From: CAYVDH01 sp964450355
GTDB lineage: Bacteria; Bacteroidota; Bacteroidia; NS11-12g; UBA955
Direction of reading: 5' to 3'
Assembly (NCBI GenBank): GCA_964450355.1
Contig: CAYVDH010000015.1
Coordinates: 1-34,263, forward strand
DNA length: 34,263 bases
This document shows, piece by piece, positions 8,258 to 16,321 of the stretch (its first letter is position 1; each line of letters starts with the position of its first letter). The notes below the pieces were generated by a model, which was not told where the DNA came from, did not search any database, and saw nothing but the letters and a program-made list of their open reading frames with translations. Both the position numbers and the translations under genes were made by a program.

Positions 8258-8278
8258 TACCTTTTGTAAAATAAAGGA

Positions 8279-9139
8279 TTATATCAGCGTTTTCTCGTTA
8301 AAATTAAAGTCAACATTTCTGTTGTAAATTCTAGCAGCTTTTTCAATCTGAGGTAATAATTTTTGTAACTGGTCAAAATACAACGATTGAGGTCCATCTG
8401 ATAAGGCTTCCTCAGGATGATTATGCACCTCTACCATAATTCCGTCTGCTCCAGCAGCTATTGAAGCTATACACATTGGAGATACTAAATCTCTTACACC
8501 TGTACCTTGGCTAGGGTCAACTATAATAGGTAAATGACTCAATGACTTTACTAATGGAACAATGCTTAAATCTAAAGTATTTCTTGTGCTATTTTCAAAA
8601 GTTCTTATTCCTCTTTCACATAAGATTACTTTTTCATTTCCTCCACTTAATATGTATTCTGCGGCTAATAACCACTCTTCAAGTGTTGAACTCATACCTC
8701 TTTTCAATAGAACAGGTTTGTCAATCTTGCTCAACGCTCTTAATAATTGATAATTCTGCATGTTTCTGGTCCCTACTTGCAATACGTCAGCATATTGATA
8801 TACTTCATCCATTACTGAAGTATCAATGACTTCAGTAACAACATTCATGTCAAATTTATCTGCTGCTGCTTTCATCATGATAAGACCTTCTTTTTTTAAT
8901 CCTTGAAATGAATACGGAGAAGTTCTAGGTTTGTAAGCCCCACCCCTTAATAGTTTGATGTCGTGCTTACTCAGAAACTCACAAATAGTGAATATTTGAT
9001 CTTCGTTTTCTACAGCGCAAGGGCCTGCAATAACATTGATGTATGAGCTACCTATGCTTGTGTTTTTTAAGTGGATTACAGTGTTTTCTTTTTTCCACTC
9101 TCTGGATACTAATTGATATGGTTTTCTTTTGTTGTCCAT
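8279..9139 (-). CDS. aroF: 3-deoxy-7-phosphoheptulonate (DAHP) synthase
   Basis: A 286-residue cytoplasmic enzyme that joins phosphoenolpyruvate and erythrose-4-phosphate, the first step of the shikimate pathway to aromatic amino acids. It belongs to the type I-beta (KDO8P-synthase-like) group: AGPCAVE with metal-ligand Cys41, RGGAYKPRTSPYSFQG (66-80), LQVGTRNMQNY, LLKRGM, VDPSQGTG and VEVHNHPEEALSDGPQSL. The N-terminal region is only about 30 residues, so the ferredoxin-like regulatory domain found in some relatives is absent, and no chorismate-mutase domain is attached. It lies 24 bases behind the DUF4270 gene, probably as the last gene of a three-gene transcript. Confidence 0.93.
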   Translation of the reverse strand: MDNKRKPYQLVSREWKKENTVIHLKNTSIGSSYINVIAGPCAVENEDQIFTICEFLSKHDIKLLRGGAYKPRTSPYSFQGLKKEGLIMMKAAADKFDMNVVTEVIDTSVMDEVYQYADVLQVGTRNMQNYQLLRALSKIDKPVLLKRGMSSTLEEWLLAAEYILSGGNEKVILCERGIRTFENSTRNTLDLSIVPLVKSLSHLPIIVDPSQGTGVRDLVSPMCIASIAAGADGIMVEVHNHPEEALSDGPQSLYFDQLQKLLPQIEKAARIYNRNVDFNFNEKTLI

Positions 9140-9163
9140 TTTAAATATAACAATTATAGGTTA

Positions 9164-10471
9164 TCAAAGTTCAGAATAATACAATTTAAACTCAATACCC
9201 GCGTCCTTAATTCCTTTTCTTGTATCAACATATATGCGTGATGGAGTTATAGGATTGTCTGTAGGTATGATAAGGAAAAATCCTCTGTTGTTGTCAACTC
9301 CTTTTAGTTGTTTATCTATGAATAAATCTTGAATATGCCTAGTGACATTAAATTTGTAATAATTTTCAATGGAATTGTAGGAGCCACCATAAAATGGTTC
9401 CACTAAATCTATGATTCCTGCATTTAAATTATTAGAAGCATTAGGTTGCAATAACAATAACCTGCTAGGTATTTTAAATGGAGAAACATTGGTTCCCGCT
9501 AAAGGACGAATGTAAACCTCTGCTTTATTGATTGCAATGGTCTTATTGTTGATGATTTTAAATAAATTAGGAATTTGAATTTTGAGTTTAGCTCCTGTTA
9601 ATGACTGTAAGTATCCGGTATCAAAATTGGTTTGCATAGACTTTTGTTTCAAAATCTCTATACCTTGATTACTCACTTGGTAAGTGGAAATTCGTTTGCT
9701 ATCAGGATTTATAACAAAATCACTGTGAAGTGAATCATCATAATAAACTCTTATTTTCGAAAAAGTGCCTTTTAAATTGATAGAAGCAATGGCGCCTGAA
9801 TTTGAGCTAGGGGTGCCAATTACCCTTATTCCAATGCCTTTTATGTAGTTTAAAAAGTTTGCTTGACTTGATAAATCGGTAGAAGAAGCATTGAATAATT
9901 TGTTGCCAAAAGCATTGCTTAAATTGATTTTAAGAGAAGGTGCAATGGCCACAATTTTATTGTTATTGCGGTATTTTGTACTATCAGAAGGAGTGAATTT
10001 ATTGTTGTAAGAACCAATGACAGTAGGAGATACATTGTACGAAATGTTAGAATATTGTTTGCTGGCAGTCATAGATTCGTTCAATTCTACAACTTCTAAA
10101 TTTTGAATGCTGTTTAAATCACCATAATTTGCTGTAGTAGAGGTGTATTGTAAAAACAAAACTGCAGAATCAAATCTTTTTGAACTGATGACATTCCCAA
10201 ATTGGGGTAATGCCAATTCAAAATAGGTTTCAGCTTTATATACCCCAAAAGTAGGATCGTTGATGGAGCCTAAAAGGTTGTAACTTAAACTATCTGTTTT
10301 TAACGAATCTTCTCTAACAGTTCTAGTAATTAAGGTAAAGTCATCTACATAACCTATACCATTAAATCCAGAATTCTGATTATTGGTTAAAAAAACATTG
10401 TTTTTTTGTTTTTTACATGAACTAACTAAAAATACAATGAATAAGGAAAAAAGAAATAATTTATTTCGCAC
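9164..10471 (-). CDS. DUF4270 family outer lipoprotein
   Basis: A 435-residue lipoprotein. The signal peptide ends in a lipobox (LVSSC, Cys19), and the mature protein is beta-rich, with the DUF4270 start pattern (GYVDDFTLITRTVREDS, LLGSINDPTFG) and a YYKFNVTRHIQDL segment towards the end. The family is confined largely to Bacteroidota and is of unknown function. It sits 22 bases behind the glycogen-synthase-like gene and 24 bases before the DAHP synthase gene. To my knowledge, pairing with the synthase-like gene recurs in this phylum. Location (inner or outer membrane) is not fixed by the sequence; the residues after Cys are KKQK. Confidence 0.88.
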   Translation of the reverse strand: MRNKLFLFSLFIVFLVSSCKKQKNNVFLTNNQNSGFNGIGYVDDFTLITRTVREDSLKTDSLSYNLLGSINDPTFGVYKAETYFELALPQFGNVISSKRFDSAVLFLQYTSTTANYGDLNSIQNLEVVELNESMTASKQYSNISYNVSPTVIGSYNNKFTPSDSTKYRNNNKIVAIAPSLKINLSNAFGNKLFNASSTDLSSQANFLNYIKGIGIRVIGTPSSNSGAIASINLKGTFSKIRVYYDDSLHSDFVINPDSKRISTYQVSNQGIEILKQKSMQTNFDTGYLQSLTGAKLKIQIPNLFKIINNKTIAINKAEVYIRPLAGTNVSPFKIPSRLLLLQPNASNNLNAGIIDLVEPFYGGSYNSIENYYKFNVTRHIQDLFIDKQLKGVDNNRGFFLIIPTDNPITPSRIYVDTRKGIKDAGIEFKLYYSEL

Positions 10472-10493
10472 AATGAGGCAAAGAAACTAAAAA

Positions 10494-11306
10494 TTATGCA
10501 GAAGTCATTACTTTTTCGTAGAATGCAGAGTACAGTTCACCTAAATTTTCGTTATCATGATTGATGTGATGAGATTTTGCATTTACTAATTTTTCAAGAT
10601 CTGCATCCAGTTTAGCTGCACAATTTACTACTGCATCAGCGTGTTTAATTCCGCCTTTGTGCATGCTTTTATTGTCTCCATTGGCAAAAGCTTCAAAATG
10701 TTTATCTTCTATTTCATTTAAAGTGGCTTTTCTTGCGAAATCTTTACCTAAATTTTCTTTGAATTCGTTTTCAAATACAGAGTAAACCACTTTTGAGTTT
10801 CTGAAAACAGGCTCGTCTTTGTATAATGTTTTTAAGTAAGCAGGAATTAAACTGGTCATCCAACCTTGACAATGAATGATGTCTGGAGCCCAACCTAATT
10901 TTTTTACTGTTTCTAGAACCCCACGACAGAAAAAGATTGTTCTTTCATCGTTGTCAGCGAAGAAATTATTATTTTCGTCTGTATAAACGAATTTGCGGTG
11001 AAAATAATCTTCGTTGTCTAGAAAATACACTTGCATTCTTGCTTCAGGAATTGAAGCTACTTTAATCAACAAAGGATTATCGTTTTCATCTATAGATATG
11101 TTAATTCCTGATAACCTAACTACTTCATGTAATTTATTTCGCCTTTCATTGATTACACCAAATCTAGGAACTAATACCCTGATCTCATTGTCTTTTTCTT
11201 GTATTGCTTGTGGTAAGAACCTAGCTACAGTAGAGACTGGAGATTCATTAAGAAACGGTGTCATCTCAGATGATACGAATAGAATTTTTTTCTTTTGACT
11301 AGTCAT
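10494..11306 (-). CDS. Glycogen/starch synthase N-terminal (GT5) domain protein, probably non-catalytic
   Basis: A 270-residue protein matching only the first Rossmann domain of GT5 glycogen synthases: ILFVSSEMTPF at the start, RVLVPRFG, MQVYFLDNEDYF, PDIIHCQGWMTSLIP. Full-length GlgA is about 480 residues and has a second domain (GT1) carrying most of the donor site, which is absent here. The KxGGL motif that binds ADP-glucose, expected directly after the first strand, reads NESPV. It is therefore unlikely to be an active synthase by itself. It heads a minus-strand transcript with a DUF4270 lipoprotein and DAHP synthase. Database names such as glycogen synthase for this group should be treated with care. 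Confidence 0.8.
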   Translation of the reverse strand: MTSQKKKILFVSSEMTPFLNESPVSTVARFLPQAIQEKDNEIRVLVPRFGVINERRNKLHEVVRLSGINISIDENDNPLLIKVASIPEARMQVYFLDNEDYFHRKFVYTDENNNFFADNDERTIFFCRGVLETVKKLGWAPDIIHCQGWMTSLIPAYLKTLYKDEPVFRNSKVVYSVFENEFKENLGKDFARKATLNEIEDKHFEAFANGDNKSMHKGGIKHADAVVNCAAKLDADLEKLVNAKSHHINHDNENLGELYSAFYEKVMTSA

Positions 11307-11339
11307 GTTGTATGTATATGTTAAAGTGAATTAGAAATA

Positions 11340-11347
11340 CAAAGATA
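11340..11347 (-). promoter_or_regulatory. -7 promoter box for the GT5-DUF4270-aroF transcript
   Basis: On the minus strand this is an exact TATCTTTG, 33 bases before the ATG at 11306. No clear -33 TTG is seen at normal spacing. Confidence 0.5.
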
Positions 11348-11448
11348 ATACAATTTTTTTGGATATTTCATAGTATTATTTTTGAAAAAATCGGAAACCG
11401 TTGATATACTTATGTTTTTGACGGTTTGACAGAGGAGTCTTTGTCTGG

Positions 11449-11473
11449 TTAATTCCCAATTAAGGGTAATTAA
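11449..11473. other. Imperfect hairpin in the 11307-11523 intergenic region
   Basis: TTAATTCCC and GGGTAATTAA can pair over nine base pairs with one bulged T around a 6-base loop. It lies about 50 bases beyond the metallophosphatase stop on the minus strand but has no T-run on that side, so it is not a classic terminator. Apart from this hairpin and the promoter at 11340-11347, I see nothing else in the gap. Confidence 0.3.
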
Positions 11474-11523
11474 TATTACAAAATGGAAATTTCTACATTG
11501 ATAATTTTGAATTTTAGTTTCAG

Positions 11524-12840
11524 TTAAACCAATGTAATAATGGTAATCTCCGGACGAATTCCTAATCTGCCAGGATAACCTAAATAACCAAAGCCACGAT
11601 TAACATACAATAATTGTTCGTCTTGCTCATACAAACCTGCCCATTCTTTATACCTGTATTTGATAGGACTCCATTGAAATCCTCCAGTTTCAATTCCAAA
11701 CTGCGCTCCATGGGTATGCCCCGATAAAGTTAAATTGATGTCTTTATACTTTTTAGTTACTTCGTAATTCCAATGACTAGGGTCATGGCTCATTAATATT
11801 TTTATAGCATGGTTTTCTGTACCAGCATATGCAACATCTAATTTTCCATATTTTGCAAATTGACCCTTTGCTCCATAATTTTCTATTCCTATCAAAGCCA
11901 ATTCATCTTCTCCCTTTTTAATGATTCGATGTTCGTTGAGCAATACATCCCATCCCATTTTTTTTTGAGTTTCTATTAAGCGGGATAAATTCTCCTTTTG
12001 CAATGGCGACATGTGCAGTTTTTCTGGATGCATTTTCATGTCAAACTTCTTATCGGGCCATTGGTAGTAATCGCCATAATCGTGGTTGCCCAATACACTA
12101 TATACTCCAAGTGGAGCCTTAAGTTTTGAGAACAATTCCTGATAATCTGAATTAAGTTCGTCTGTTATTGAATTCACTAAATCTCCTGTAAATAAAATCA
12201 TGTCGGGCTTTTCTGCTAACAACATATCAATTCCTTTGCTAACAGCTTGTTTATTCCAAAAACTACCACAATGAATGTCGCTTAGTTGAGCAATTTTAAG
12301 GTTCTTAAAGGAATTAGGAAGCTGCTTTAATGCAATAGATTTTCTGTGTATTTTATAATGATGCGAACCTTTTGTAGCTCCATATACAATTCCCGAAAAG
12401 GTCAAAGCACCTAAGCCAGCACTTACTTGGGATATGAATTTTTTTCTAGAGATTAACTTTAAACCCTTGTTTTCATTTGTGTCACTTGTTATAAAAAAAC
12501 TAATTATCTTGTGCAGTATTCTGTATATATCTTCTAATATTAAAGGGATAGACATCAGCAATTTGGAAAGAATAAATGAAAAAAACAATACAGATATAAA
12601 AGTGATAAAACTTCTGCTACTCAAAGGAATTACTCTCAATATCAATAATATAAACAATATATACAAAGAAGCACTCATGCTCCAATAAAAAATCTTAATG
12701 ATTTTTTTGTGAGATAACTTCAAATTTTCTGTTAGATTTTTAATGGCTTGATAAGCATAAACATCTATAATGCATAAAAATGAAATAATGATTAATAACC
12801 TAATTAATATAGGAAATAAACTTGTAATGGATTGAAACAT
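11524..12840 (-). CDS. Membrane-anchored calcineurin-like metallophosphoesterase
   Basis: A 438-residue protein with about four N-terminal membrane segments (residues 5-30, 48-72, 77-100, 102-118) and a C-terminal metallophosphatase domain from about 180. Metal-ligand motifs of the family are intact: LSDIH (188-190 DIH), FTGDLV, LGNHDYGDY, the lone His in MSHDPSHW, and SGHTHGAQFG. The domain resembles the YkuE/LpxH-like group of envelope phosphoesterases; the substrate may be a lipid pyrophosphate, but that is inference. SRKKFI followed by a hydrophobic stretch (131-154) looks like a Tat signal placed after the membrane segments. It is the last gene of the EamA-YicC-S41 cluster, 8 bases after the protease gene. 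Confidence 0.9.
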   Translation of the reverse strand: MFQSITSLFPILIRLLIIISFLCIIDVYAYQAIKNLTENLKLSHKKIIKIFYWSMSASLYILFILLILRVIPLSSRSFITFISVLFFSFILSKLLMSIPLILEDIYRILHKIISFFITSDTNENKGLKLISRKKFISQVSAGLGALTFSGIVYGATKGSHHYKIHRKSIALKQLPNSFKNLKIAQLSDIHCGSFWNKQAVSKGIDMLLAEKPDMILFTGDLVNSITDELNSDYQELFSKLKAPLGVYSVLGNHDYGDYYQWPDKKFDMKMHPEKLHMSPLQKENLSRLIETQKKMGWDVLLNEHRIIKKGEDELALIGIENYGAKGQFAKYGKLDVAYAGTENHAIKILMSHDPSHWNYEVTKKYKDINLTLSGHTHGAQFGIETGGFQWSPIKYRYKEWAGLYEQDEQLLYVNRGFGYLGYPGRLGIRPEITIITLV

Positions 12841-12848
12841 GTGTTAAA

Positions 12849-14501
12849 TTAGTAGTCAAATCTAGTTTTTTTATTATTACTAGGATGAATGATGTCATCA
12901 TAATTCTTTAAAACCTCTAATGTTTTCGAGAAAATACCATCGTTTGTATTCAGTATAATGGATTTCCCTTTTTCTCCATAAATTCTTAAGGCAATGCTGG
13001 CTTTCAAATTTTTCTTTATTATTGAAGATACTTTTTTAGAATACACTAAGTTTTTTAAATAAGGCAATTTATTTGCAACGGTAATAAGTTTTTTAACATG
13101 CATTTCATTTACTTGATACAATTGATCAAATTGCAATTCGGTTTTGTATTGTTTTTTACAAAACTCGATGTCTGCTTCCATGTAATCCATTAAGTATATT
13201 TCAATGACATGGCTGTAAAATAAACCAGGCAATAATGTTTCTATCTCCGTGCTATCAGCTATGGTGTCTCTCAGAATAATGTCTGGTCTTATTCCTCCGT
13301 TCGATGTTAATAATCTGCCATTTTTAGTAAAGAATTTTTTAGAAATAGTGGAATCGTAAGCAGGATTTAATGTATCATTTAAATTGTTGCGTTTATAAAT
13401 TTCATTTCTGTAGTTTTCAATATCAGCATTGTATGGTTTTTGAATGCTTCTTCCGCTTGGAGTGTAGTATCTAGAAATGGTAAGTCTAACAGCCGAGCCA
13501 TCTAATAAATTGAATGGTTCTTGAACTAAACCTTTGCCAAATGAGCGGTTGCCAAAAATTACAGCTCTATCGTTGTCTTGCAATGCTCCTGCTAAAATTT
13601 CACTAGCCGAAGCCGTATTGTGATTAATTAATAATATCAAAGGCTCTTTTTTAATGGAGCCTTTTCCATCTGCTTTGTAAATGTTTTTTCTGCGATTCCT
13701 TCCTTTGGTGTACGAAATCATGGATTCATTTTCTAAAAATTCATTAGCGATAGCAACAGCTTCACTCAATAACCCACCACCATTGTTTCTTAAGTCCAGT
13801 ATCAATTCTTTTAAACCCTGTTTTTTTAGTTCATTGAAGGAGTTCATAAACTCGCTATGAGTGTTAGACGAAAAACGGTCAATCTTTATGTATCCCAAAT
13901 GTGAATTAACCATGTAATAAAGCGAAGAACTATTTAATACAATAGTTTCTTTAGGTACAGATATTTCAATGGTTTTGTTTAAGCTTTTTCTGAAAATCAA
14001 TAATTTAGATTCTTTACCATCTTCACCGTACATGTATTCTGAAATTTTATTTGATTTTAATGTGTCACAAATAATATGGCCATTTGCTTTAATGATTCTA
14101 TCGCCTTCTTTAATCCCTCTTTTTTTTGCTGGCGATTGGTCAAATACTCGATACACTACCAAACTGTCATTAAAAAAAATGTATTCAATTCCTAGTCCAT
14201 CGTATTTCCCTGATATTTGACGGGCATTCATTTGTGTATATGCGGGAGGGATGTAACTACTATGTGGATCGAGCAGCGACAATAAATGTTCAATGTTGTT
14301 TTCTTCCATGTTTTCCATATCAATGGAATCAACATAATCTTTTTTAATAATTTCTAACAATTGAGTGTATTTGTCAGGTTTAAATGGGTTTATATACAAA
14401 CCTATAATGACGCCAAATGCTAAAAACAAAAATGCTATAAGGGATTTTTGTGCAAATTGTTTGTTCTTTTCTGAGAAAGATATTTTAGAGTTTGATGTCA
14501 T
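12849..14501 (-). CDS. S41 family C-terminal processing peptidase
   Basis: A 550-residue protease with an N-terminal membrane anchor (about residues 19-37), a helical cap, a PDZ domain (about 100-180, with KYDGLGI and GDRIIKANG) and the S41 catalytic core. The Ser/Lys dyad is visible: Ser298 in NTASASEI and Lys323 in SFGKGLVQ, 25 residues apart as in E. coli Prc. DLRNNGGGLLSEAV (236-249) is the conserved core loop. It would act in the periplasm, trimming or destroying proteins by their C-termini. Beyond the core there is a C-terminal region of about 180 residues typical of Bacteroidota CtpA proteins. Its ATG overlaps the YicC stop by four bases (ATGA), and the metallophosphatase follows after 8 bases. 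Confidence 0.95.
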   Translation of the reverse strand: MTSNSKISFSEKNKQFAQKSLIAFLFLAFGVIIGLYINPFKPDKYTQLLEIIKKDYVDSIDMENMEENNIEHLLSLLDPHSSYIPPAYTQMNARQISGKYDGLGIEYIFFNDSLVVYRVFDQSPAKKRGIKEGDRIIKANGHIICDTLKSNKISEYMYGEDGKESKLLIFRKSLNKTIEISVPKETIVLNSSSLYYMVNSHLGYIKIDRFSSNTHSEFMNSFNELKKQGLKELILDLRNNGGGLLSEAVAIANEFLENESMISYTKGRNRRKNIYKADGKGSIKKEPLILLINHNTASASEILAGALQDNDRAVIFGNRSFGKGLVQEPFNLLDGSAVRLTISRYYTPSGRSIQKPYNADIENYRNEIYKRNNLNDTLNPAYDSTISKKFFTKNGRLLTSNGGIRPDIILRDTIADSTEIETLLPGLFYSHVIEIYLMDYMEADIEFCKKQYKTELQFDQLYQVNEMHVKKLITVANKLPYLKNLVYSKKVSSIIKKNLKASIALRIYGEKGKSIILNTNDGIFSKTLEVLKNYDDIIHPSNNKKTRFDY

Positions 14502-15382
14502 AAAACATTCAACAATTGTTCTTTAATTTTTTCTAATTCTTCTTTCATGCATACCACTTGTTGTTGTATGGGGAAATGGTAGGCTTTACTTCCTAAGGTG
14601 TTAATTTCTCTGCCTATTTCTTGCGATATGAATGTAAGTTTTTTGCCACTAGCATCATTTGCCAAACAGGATTCAAAATAATTGATGTGTTGTTTTAATC
14701 GACTTTTTTCTTCACCAATATCTATTTTTTCTAGGTAATATATCAGCTCTTGTTCAAATCTGTTTTTGTCAATATTGATTTCATCTTGGCTTTCTTTTAG
14801 GGATTGAAATAATTTGTTTTTTATAGCTTCTTTTCTATTTTTTTCTTCACTTTCTACCGCAGCTAAATAACTTAGTATTTTGCTCAAACATCCCTTGATG
14901 TATTCTGAAATGGTATTGCCTTCTTGCAACCTGAATTGGTCAAATTTTTCAATGGTTTCTTGAATGTTATTTAATATCAAATTCCATTCTTCTTCATTGC
15001 TGTCGTTTTCTTCGTATTTTAAAACTTCAGGGAGAGTGATGATTAAATTGAATAAATCCCTTTCTTTTCCATCTATTTTCATGGATAAATTGGATAGCTT
15101 TTGATGGTAAGATGTTGCTAACTCATGATTAATTTTAAGGGAGTCAATACCTTGATTTTGATTAGTTCTTTCTATTGAAATGCTAAGAGTAACACTGCCT
15201 CTTTGTACTTTTTGAGTTAAAACATGACGTATCTCTATTTCCTTGTCTTTAAATGATTTTGGGATTTTTAAATTGACTTCCAAAAATTTATTATTCAAGG
15301 ATTTTATCTCTGATTTTATAACTAAATGTTGCTGAATGGTTTCGCTGGATCCAAATCCAGTCATGCTTTTAAGTTGGTTCAT
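14498..15382 (-). CDS. YicC/YloC family endoribonuclease
   Basis: A 294-residue protein of the YicC family, hexameric endoribonucleases that act on RNA in the cytoplasm. Both end signatures are present: the N-terminal KSMTGFG (residues 5-11) and the C-terminal FISQEIGREINTLGSKA followed by MKEELEKIKEQL near the end. Glu-rich helices fill the middle. The start overlaps the end of the EamA permease gene by 14 bases, and the stop overlaps the S41 protease start by four, so translation of the cluster is coupled. In many Bacteroidota the gene is instead followed by guanylate kinase; here that partner is absent. Confidence 0.94.
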   Translation of the reverse strand: MNQLKSMTGFGSSETIQQHLVIKSEIKSLNNKFLEVNLKIPKSFKDKEIEIRHVLTQKVQRGSVTLSISIERTNQNQGIDSLKINHELATSYHQKLSNLSMKIDGKERDLFNLIITLPEVLKYEENDSNEEEWNLILNNIQETIEKFDQFRLQEGNTISEYIKGCLSKILSYLAAVESEEKNRKEAIKNKLFQSLKESQDEINIDKNRFEQELIYYLEKIDIGEEKSRLKQHINYFESCLANDASGKKLTFISQEIGREINTLGSKAYHFPIQQQVVCMKEELEKIKEQLLNVL

Positions 15383-16175
15383 GTTTTTTTTTGTATGTTG
15401 TTAAATACACTCCAATTATTATCAAAATGGAAGACAATGTTTTGAGCAAAGTTAAGTTGTCTGTTCCTAAATAAATAGCAATAAGTGAAGCAAGTAATGG
15501 TTGAAGATAAATATATGATCCTACAATGTTTGGTCCGGCTTTAGCTATAGCCCATGCATTAAGGATATAAGTTATATAGGTTGTACAAACTATGATGAAA
15601 ATAATTTTTAGGACGATATCAGTTGGCATGTCCCAGTTTGTCATTGTCAGTTCCTTATATCCAAATGGAATTACCAAAAGAAATCCTATTAAAAATGTGT
15701 ATTTCGATACAATGAATGGATGGTAATGTTTTACTAATTTTTTAGCCAATACTAAATATATGGCGTAAAACATAGCATTAACTGTAATCATGATATCTCC
15801 AATAAATGATTTGCTTGTAAATTGAAAATTTTTATGAGACATGAGCAATAGTGCTCCTAAAAGTGATGTTATAAGTCCAATTTTTTGTTTTGCACTTGTT
15901 TTTTCTTTGTAAATGACGGAGTTAAGTACAACTACAAATATAGGTGTTGCTAGCATCAATACCGCCCCATTGATAGGATTTGTGTATTCTAATCCCTTGA
16001 AAAAAAGCAACATGTTAGCCGCTGTACCAAATACACTGCAAAGTAAAAATCTTACACCATGTGCTTTCCAATCTATCTTTTCTTTTTGTATAAATAAACA
16101 AGTTAAATAAAACAATAATGCTGCTCCTCCAACCCTTAAAATGATGAACCCATAACCTAATAAATACTGTGGCAT
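15369..16175 (-). CDS. EamA/DMT-family permease, start unresolved
   Basis: A drug/metabolite-superfamily transporter. From the first in-frame ATG (16175) it has 268 residues and about nine membrane helices in two EamA repeats, with PINGAVLMLATPIFVVVLNS in the first and GSYIYLQPLLASLIAIYLG in the second. The family's first helix is missing from that product, but the same frame continues upstream without a stop to 16298 and encodes it: AKVHIALFTVALIYAY, SIVKFVMPQYL. This extension has no ATG, GTG or TTG. Two ATGs in the adjacent frame (at 16288 and 16279, minus strand) lead into T TTT TTA, where a -1 shift would join the right frame and give about 303 residues. A non-AUG start (ATC at 16256, about 295 residues) or a one-base sequencing error are alternatives. 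Substrate unknown. Confidence 0.85.
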   Translation of the reverse strand: MPQYLLGYGFIILRVGGAALLFYLTCLFIQKEKIDWKAHGVRFLLCSVFGTAANMLLFFKGLEYTNPINGAVLMLATPIFVVVLNSVIYKEKTSAKQKIGLITSLLGALLLMSHKNFQFTSKSFIGDIMITVNAMFYAIYLVLAKKLVKHYHPFIVSKYTFLIGFLLVIPFGYKELTMTNWDMPTDIVLKIIFIIVCTTYITYILNAWAIAKAGPNIVGSYIYLQPLLASLIAIYLGTDNLTLLKTLSSILIIIGVYLTTYKKKHEPT

Positions 16176-16268
16176 AACAAATTTAACAATACTAAAAGTA
16201 TAGGCATAAATTAATGCTACAGTGAATAATGCAATATGTACTTTAGCAGATTTGATAGGCTTAAATTT

Positions 16269-16297
16269 AAAAAAGCCATGAATTTCATGGCTTTTTT
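16269..16297 (-). terminator. Terminator of ald, overlapping the presumed permease start
   Basis: A perfect inverted repeat with 14-base arms (AAAAAAGCCATGAA on the plus strand) and a one-base centre; realistically an 8-bp GCCATGAA stem or shorter with A and T runs on either side. It lies 24 bases after the alanine dehydrogenase stop and, on the minus strand, ends in six T residues. By symmetry it also has a T-run on the plus strand. The two ATGs that could start the permease are inside it. Confidence 0.75.
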
Positions 16298-16321
16298 AAT
16301 GATGAATTTATGGTGTGTGGT

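Noticed and set aside
8258..8278. CCTTT/AAAGG hairpin between rho and the DAHP synthase gene as a bidirectional terminator
   Set aside because: The stem is only five base pairs and has no T-run on either side.
11393..11426. AAACCGT / ACGGTTT inverted repeat in the 11307-11523 gap
   Set aside because: The arms are short with a loop of about 19 bases, and there is no adjacent T-run or promoter relation.
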